Below, piece by piece: positions 59,934 through 64,000 of a DNA stretch of 64,000 bases. The notes beneath the pieces are model-generated. The model saw nothing but the letters and a program-made list of their open reading frames with translations. It made no database searches and was not told the origin of the DNA. Source of the stretch: DASXAI01 sp963728985 (GTDB taxonomy: Bacteria; Actinomycetota; Acidimicrobiia; Acidimicrobiales; Ilumatobacteraceae); the NCBI GenBank assembly GCA_963728985.1, contig CAVSME010000006.1:434001-498000 (forward strand), read 5' to 3'. The first letter of the stretch is position 1. Every line of letters begins with the position of its first letter. The position numbers were made by a program, and so were the translations under genes.

Positions 59934-60530
59934 CTACGAGCCGTCGGGGGGCTGACCGGCGAGCAGGGGCAGCTGCCAGAACGAGGGGAGCGGCGCCCGG
60001 CGACCCTGCAGGTGCCAGATGGTGGCCGTCGTCGCCCGCATGATGCGATGCGCCGTGTGGAAGAAGAAGGCGGCGAGGGGGAGCTCCACCACGACGGCGG
60101 TGAGCAGGCTGCCCACCTGCACGGCGCGGCCGGACGAGAGCATCACGTCGAACCAGGCGTCGCTGGCGAGCAGGGTGGCGCTCACGATCAGGAGGCCGGT
60201 CACGATCTGGCGACGGTGCCAGCCGGCCCAGGCCGTGGCCATGAGGGCGACGATCAACACGACGTCGAACCCGACCCAGGTGGTGCGCCACTCGCGGGCG
60301 CGGTGGACGCTGGGCAGCGACACCGACAGCCAGATCGTCCACGGCACGAGAACGACGGCCGAGATGGCGGTCACGGCGATCACCAGGCGGCGGCGACGTT
60401 GGATGCGGGCCGGGGCGATGGCCGGTCTGGGCGGATCGATCTCGGCCAGCCACCGGGCCAGCTGGGCCCGCTGCTCGGGCGCCATCGCCGCGATGTCGTC
60501 GCGGGTCACCACCTTGGTGGTCGTGGTCAT
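59934..60530 (-). CDS. Four-helix membrane protein
   Basis: 198 residues from ATG 60530. After a soluble N-terminus with TRDDIAAMAPEQRAQLARWL there are four hydrophobic segments: VIAVTAISAVVLVPWTIWLS, WVGFDVVLIVALMATAWAGW, IVTGLLIVSATLLASDAWFD and LLTAVVVELPLAAFFFHTAH. No catalytic motif is seen. The start overlaps the stop of the UBP-type zinc-finger gene by four bases (ATGA), so the products probably act together. I do not recognise the family. Confidence 0.8.
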   Translation of the reverse strand: MTTTTKVVTRDDIAAMAPEQRAQLARWLAEIDPPRPAIAPARIQRRRRLVIAVTAISAVVLVPWTIWLSVSLPSVHRAREWRTTWVGFDVVLIVALMATAWAGWHRRQIVTGLLIVSATLLASDAWFDVMLSSGRAVQVGSLLTAVVVELPLAAFFFHTAHRIMRATTATIWHLQGRRAPLPSFWQLPLLAGQPPDGS

Positions 60531-60820
60531 GGATGGGCGGGGCTGGGCGGGGCACCGTCGATCTCGAAGCCGAGCTCGTCGACGTAGCACCAGAACCACT
60601 CCTCACCCGGCTCGTAGGACTGGACGAGCGGGTGATGGACACCGTGGAAGTGGGCGGTGGCGTGGCGGTTCGGCGAGCTGTCGCAGCAGCCGATGTGGCC
60701 GCACTCCGTGCACCGCCGCAGGTGCACCCATCGCGCCCCCATGGCGAGGCATTCCACGCAACCGTCGCCACTCGGAGCGACGTCTCTGATCGTGTCCATG
60801 TGCGAGCACCCAGCAGCCAC
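60527..60820 (-). CDS. UBP-type zinc-finger protein
   Basis: 97 residues from GTG 60820, chosen because GAGGAGG lies six bases upstream; longer frames are antisense. The ZnF-UBP pattern is clear: GCSH near the start, CVECLAMG, HLRRCTECGHIGCCDSSPNR, then HATAHFHGVHHPLV and EEWFWCYVDE. Cysteines and histidines for zinc are in the expected order. In eukaryotes the domain binds ubiquitin tails; bacterial forms are known but their ligand is unclear. Coupled by a four-base overlap to the membrane-protein gene downstream. Confidence 0.88.
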   Translation of the reverse strand: MAAGCSHMDTIRDVAPSGDGCVECLAMGARWVHLRRCTECGHIGCCDSSPNRHATAHFHGVHHPLVQSYEPGEEWFWCYVDELGFEIDGAPPSPAHP

Positions 60821-60861
60821 GGTGTGCCTCCTCGGGGGGATGGGGCGGACCGCGCTGGATG

Positions 60862-61407
60862 CTATGGGGCGGGTCGGCAGGGCAAAACGTCGGTGAAGTA
60901 CTGCTTCCACTCGGCGTCGGGCGGCTCGTGGCCGTCACGAGGCGCGTTGGGCGACAGGCTCTCGAACCGCATGCGGTGGATGTAGCGCGGGCAGTTGGGC
61001 CACAGCTGGTCGACGTCGACGCGCACGATCAGGTCGTCGTCGAAGTGGGCCTGCCCTTGGAGGCGGAGGCGGTTGGGCGACTCGAAGTCGATGAACAGCA
61101 GCGACACGTTGGGGTTCACCAGGATGTTGCCGAGGGACCGGAACTGACCGTTGCCGTCGTAGGTCGGGAACTCCAGGGCGCGATCGCCGATGCAGCGGAC
61201 GAAGCCGGGCACGCCCCCCTTGTAGGACACGTCGGGCCGGCCTTCGTCGTCGACGGTGGCCAGCATGAAGAACGGCGCCGCCTCGATCAGCGTGCGGTCG
61301 CTGTCGGAGAACGTCTGGTGGTAGCTGACCTCTTCCAGCCGATCGGCCAGGCGGCGGGAGTCGAAGCGGTCCTGCAGTGCTCGTTGCCCCTCGTGGTACG
61401 CAGCCAT
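60862..61407 (-). CDS. Pyridoxamine 5'-phosphate oxidase-like flavin/F420 protein
   Basis: 181 residues from ATG 61407, with GGAGG upstream. The PNPOx-like split-barrel fold is shown by FFMLATVDDEGRPDVSYKGG, LEFPTYDGNGQFRSLGNI, NPNVSLLFIDFESPNRLRLQ and GQAHFDDD. Such proteins bind FMN or F420. The reaction is unknown; actinobacterial members often act in cofactor salvage or redox defence. It lies 41 bases upstream of the zinc-finger gene and is probably co-transcribed. Confidence 0.87.
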   Translation of the reverse strand: MAAYHEGQRALQDRFDSRRLADRLEEVSYHQTFSDSDRTLIEAAPFFMLATVDDEGRPDVSYKGGVPGFVRCIGDRALEFPTYDGNGQFRSLGNILVNPNVSLLFIDFESPNRLRLQGQAHFDDDLIVRVDVDQLWPNCPRYIHRMRFESLSPNAPRDGHEPPDAEWKQYFTDVLPCRPAP

Positions 61408-61453
61408 GTCACCCTCCGGCCCGCGGTCGCTCCGGCGCAGCGTAAGCGAACTA

Positions 61454-61789
61454 CTACCCGCCCGTGGCCTCGTTGTAGCGCTCTTCGATCTCCCGGGGGA
61501 TGCGACCGCGGGCGGGCACGGCGATGCCGTTGTCGGCCGCCCACACGCGGATGGCGCGCGGGTCGCGCCCCGATGCGCCGGTGCTCGAGCGGCGGCGGGC
61601 GGCACCGGCCTCGGCTCGTACCGGGCGTCCGGCGTCCCAATAGCGGTCGATGGCCTTCGAGAGCGCGGCGAGGTTCTTCTCGGAAAGCTCGAGCTGGCGC
61701 CACTGACCATTCCAGCCGAGTCGGACCGACTCGACCGCTTCAGTGCCGTCGAGATCGTCGACCAACACCTCGACCAACGTCTTTGCCAT
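61454..61789 (-). CDS. lsr2: Lsr2-family nucleoid-associated protein
   Basis: 111 residues from ATG 61789. The N-terminal dimerisation half (VEVLVDDLDGTEAVESVRLG, LELSEKNLAALSKAIDRYWD) and the C-terminal DNA-binding half (AIRVWAADNGIAVPARGRIP, REIEERYNEA) with the AT-hook-like RGR are intact. Lsr2 binds AT-rich DNA in the minor groove, bridges DNA and silences acquired genes in actinobacteria. It lies between the CHAT gene and the PNPOx-like gene, all on the minus strand; a strong stem-loop (61829-61874) separates it from the CHAT gene. Confidence 0.93.
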   Translation of the reverse strand: MAKTLVEVLVDDLDGTEAVESVRLGWNGQWRQLELSEKNLAALSKAIDRYWDAGRPVRAEAGAARRRSSTGASGRDPRAIRVWAADNGIAVPARGRIPREIEERYNEATGG

Positions 61790-61828
61790 GGAGCTCCAAT
61801 CGCAAGGGTGCGCACCAGGTAACCGTCC

Positions 61829-61874
61829 GAGGCCGACGATCCGCAAGTCCGGTATGGCCAAAATCGTCGGCCTC
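61829..61874 (-). terminator. 12-bp perfect inverted repeat at the end of the CHAT gene
   Basis: GAGGCCGACGAT (61829-61840) pairs with ATCGTCGGCCTC (61863-61874) around a 22-base loop. The right arm overlaps the CHAT stop at 61873-61875. On the minus strand it would end CHAT transcription before lsr2, 39 bases upstream of the lsr2 start. A regulatory site is an alternative. Confidence 0.55.
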
Positions 61875-64000
61875 AGGAGGCCCCGATGGCCATGAACGCG
61901 GCCGCCGCCATCTGCTCCAATGGCCCGCCGGCGGCCAGCTCGGCGGCGGCCAGGCGTAGCGCCCGGTGGCACGGCTGGCCGGCGCTCAGGTGGCCGTGCA
62001 TCGCCACCATGAGCCGGGTGGTGGCCTCGTCAGGCACCTCCACCAGGGGGGCCACCACGGTGCGCACGCCCAGGCCGAGCAGCACGCTGGCCGTGCCCAG
62101 GATCTCGTCGCCGAGGTAGACGCGCGACGAGGCCGCCTCGCACGCCGACAGCGTCACCACCTCGGGGGCGACCCGCAACCGCTCGAGGTCGTAGATGGTC
62201 AGGGGCCCGTCGGCCAGGGTGACGTGGGAGAACATCGGGCTGTCGGCCCGGAAGCGGCCATGCGCGGCGATCTGCACGAAGTCGGCCTCCTCCATGGCGG
62301 CCAGCGCCGCCGCCACGGTGGCGTCCTCGCCGGTGAGGGTCCGGGCGTCCTGGTACTGGCCGGCCAGCTGGCGGACCTCCTCGACGGCACCGGGGAGCCC
62401 GGGCCCGGCCACGAAGAGCAGGCGCGGCCGCGAGCGGTGGATGACGCCGGCGGCCCGTGACCACATCGCCGCGCTGGGCGCCACCGTGAGATCGCGGCCG
62501 GCGAGCGTGGGCAGCGCCGCCCACGGCACCTGGTGGAGGGCCCCGGTCGGGACGACGGTGACCGGGCCGGCGGGCAGGTCGAGGGACCCGAAGAGGAGGG
62601 CGTCGAGCTCGTGCGCCGCCTGGTGCAAGGAGGCGAGGGCGCTGGCCGCCCGGTCACCGCGGCGGATGGCGAGGCGGCGCAACGCGAAGAGCACGAAGTC
62701 GTTGGTCGTCGTGGCCGTGCGCACCGGGCCCAGCTCGTGGAGCGTGCAGGAGGAGGCGGTCACGACCACCGCGTGCAGGGCGCCGGCGCTCTGCACCAGC
62801 TCGATGAGGATGGTGTCGCCGAGCCGGCGGCGCAGGTCGGCGACGGCCAGCGGAGGCAGCCGGTCGGGTTCGCGCCGGGCCCGGAGGGACTGCTGGCGCA
62901 CGTGCCGCTCGGCGTCACTGGCGACGGCCACCGGTGCGCGCAACGGGGCGTGGTCGTCGCCGTCCGTCGACGCCGGCGCCGCCGAGAACCCGAGGGCGCT
63001 GGCCCGCTGGCGCTCGGCCCAGCGCAGCACGTCGAGGCCTCGGCGGGTGGCCAGCGCGAGGTCGACACCGAGCTGTGTCAGCTCACCGGTGAAGCGGGCG
63101 CTGGCCGTGCGCACCTCGATGGCGCCGGCGGAGACGTTCCCCAGGCGCTGGAGCTCGGCGATGCCCTCGCGCAGCGCCCGCCGCGCCCGGGCCAGGTCGC
63201 CGGCAGCCACGCTGGCGCCGGCGCACGCCACCCAGTAGTTGGCCCGGTGGGCGGCGGCGCCGCGCGCCCGGATGGCCTGCGCCGCTCGCAGCTCCTCGCG
63301 GGCCCCGGCCAGGTCGCCGCGCACGGTGGCCAGGCGCGCCGCCCAGGCCCGCAGGTCGCGCGCCTCGACGGGCCAGCCACTGCGGGCGAGGAGCACGGCG
63401 ATGCGCCGGCACCGGTCGAGGAGACGGGTGGGCGCCCGGCCGGGATCGGTGAGGGCCTCCAGATCGGCCTGGAGCCCGACGTACAACGCCAGGCGGGCCC
63501 ACTGCGGTCGCTGGGTGGCCCGCAGGCCCCGAGCAGCGGCGGCGGCGTGGCGCTTCGCTTCGCCGGCGTCGCCGCTGGCGAGGCAGGCCCGAGCCAGCAG
63601 CAGCCGGGCCTCGTGCAGATCGGCCACGTTGTTCGACGCCCGCAGGCCGTCGACCGCCGCTTGGGCCTCGACGCGGGCGTCGTCGCTCAACCCGGCCAGC
63701 AGCATCACCTCGGCCCGGTCGGTGTGGAGCACCGGGAGCTGGCGGGGCGCCGACGGCAGCTGCCGGTAGCGCTCCTCGGCCCGGTCGAGGGCCACCAGGG
63801 CTTCGGCCAGCCGGCCCTCACGGCCTTCGGCGAAGCCGAGGTTGTGGGCGGCCATGGCGCCGAGGACGAGCAGGTCGTCGGCGTCGGCGATGGCTTCGGC
63901 CCGGGCCAGGTCGCGCTGGGCGGGGCCCGTTCGACCGCGGTAGCACTCGAGCACGCCTCGATTCAGGTGGACGACGGCGACACTGGCCCGGTCACCGGCG
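61873..64000 (-). CDS. TPR-CHAT protein (5' end beyond the window)
   Basis: At least 709 residues; the frame is still open at 64000, so the N-terminus is missing. Helical repeats of the tetratricopeptide type (ALVALDRAEERYRQLP, ARLLLARACLASGDAGEAKR, ARRALREGIAELQRLG) occupy the N-terminal two-thirds. The C-terminal CHAT domain contains VPTGALHQVPWAALPTL, the His region FVQIAAHGRFR and the catalytic Cys region VVTLSACEAASS, then GTASVLLGLGVRTVVAPL. The His-Cys dyad is intact, so a caspase-like protease is expected. TPR-CHAT proteins include separase-like and defence effectors; no partner gene is visible within this window. Confidence 0.88.
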   Translation of the reverse strand, partial: AGDRASVAVVHLNRGVLECYRGRTGPAQRDLARAEAIADADDLLVLGAMAAHNLGFAEGREGRLAEALVALDRAEERYRQLPSAPRQLPVLHTDRAEVMLLAGLSDDARVEAQAAVDGLRASNNVADLHEARLLLARACLASGDAGEAKRHAAAAARGLRATQRPQWARLALYVGLQADLEALTDPGRAPTRLLDRCRRIAVLLARSGWPVEARDLRAWAARLATVRGDLAGAREELRAAQAIRARGAAAHRANYWVACAGASVAAGDLARARRALREGIAELQRLGNVSAGAIEVRTASARFTGELTQLGVDLALATRRGLDVLRWAERQRASALGFSAAPASTDGDDHAPLRAPVAVASDAERHVRQQSLRARREPDRLPPLAVADLRRRLGDTILIELVQSAGALHAVVVTASSCTLHELGPVRTATTTNDFVLFALRRLAIRRGDRAASALASLHQAAHELDALLFGSLDLPAGPVTVVPTGALHQVPWAALPTLAGRDLTVAPSAAMWSRAAGVIHRSRPRLLFVAGPGLPGAVEEVRQLAGQYQDARTLTGEDATVAAALAAMEEADFVQIAAHGRFRADSPMFSHVTLADGPLTIYDLERLRVAPEVVTLSACEAASSRVYLGDEILGTASVLLGLGVRTVVAPLVEVPDEATTRLMVAMHGHLSAGQPCHRALRLAAAELAAGGPLEQMAAAAFMAIGAS

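Overview
The window is very GC-rich, densely coding DNA from an actinobacterium. Several things point to the class Acidimicrobiia or a close relative: proteins with repeated LDTR surface modules, many GTG starts, an Lsr2 nucleoid protein, an ECF41-type sigma factor, an F420/LLM-type oxidoreductase and abundant acyl-CoA genes. This placement is inference from gene content; no rRNA or other marker gene is present. No tRNA, rRNA, CRISPR array, phage or intact insertion sequence was seen.

Layout. 1-5.3 kb: the end of a regulator, a membrane-anchored trypsin-like protease, and a MoxR-DUF58-VWA-VWA operon. 5.4-13.4 kb: a YihY membrane protein, then a partner-switching/stressosome locus (STAS antagonist, anti-sigma kinase, RsbR-RsbS-RsbT, an ATPase-PP2C fusion, a hybrid histidine kinase, a response regulator-PP2C phosphatase). 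13.4-19.6 kb: a secreted LDTR-repeat protein, an acyl-CoA ligase, a patatin remnant, and a two-gene operon of a secreted WD40 protein and a membrane protein whose N-terminal half derives from an IS256/mutator transposase. 19.9-27 kb: methyltransferase, oxidoreductases, a 73-bp tandem repeat, a metallophosphoesterase and a ParB-like protein. 27-31.2 kb: a complete carbohydrate-type ABC importer. 31.4-36.8 kb: thiolase plus DUF35, a DyP peroxidase, acyl-CoA dehydrogenase and its divergent TetR regulator. 36.8-41.4 kb: a CAP/LDTR surface protein and a PAS-GAF-GGDEF-EAL protein. 41.5-50.6 kb: regulators, aldo-keto reductase, NUDIX-like, crotonase, SDR, ketopantoate reductase-like, and an FAD oxidoreductase with an ECF41 sigma factor. 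50.7-55 kb: a tightly overlapping three-gene operon of acyl-CoA ligase, DpgC-like dioxygenase and benzoylformate decarboxylase-like enzyme. 55-64 kb: a molybdopterin oxidoreductase with its cytochrome b, Hsp20, a UvrD-like helicase, a zinc-finger/membrane pair, a PNPOx-like protein, Lsr2 and the 3' part of a TPR-CHAT protein.

Most notable points. (1) The 50.7-55 kb operon reads as an oxygen-dependent, cofactor-free route from an (aryl)acetate to an aryl aldehyde. (2) A transposase fragment appears to have been recruited as the cytoplasmic half of a membrane protein and coupled to a secreted WD40 protein. (3) The stressosome locus contains unusual fusions. (4) Four genes between 41.9 and 57.6 kb each carry one apparent extra base, which may be assembly error or real decay. 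(5) A 48-bp palindrome occurs at three intergenic sites.

Start codons were chosen from ribosome-binding sites, 4-bp ATGA/GTGA overlaps and protein architecture; uncertain ones are stated in the entries.
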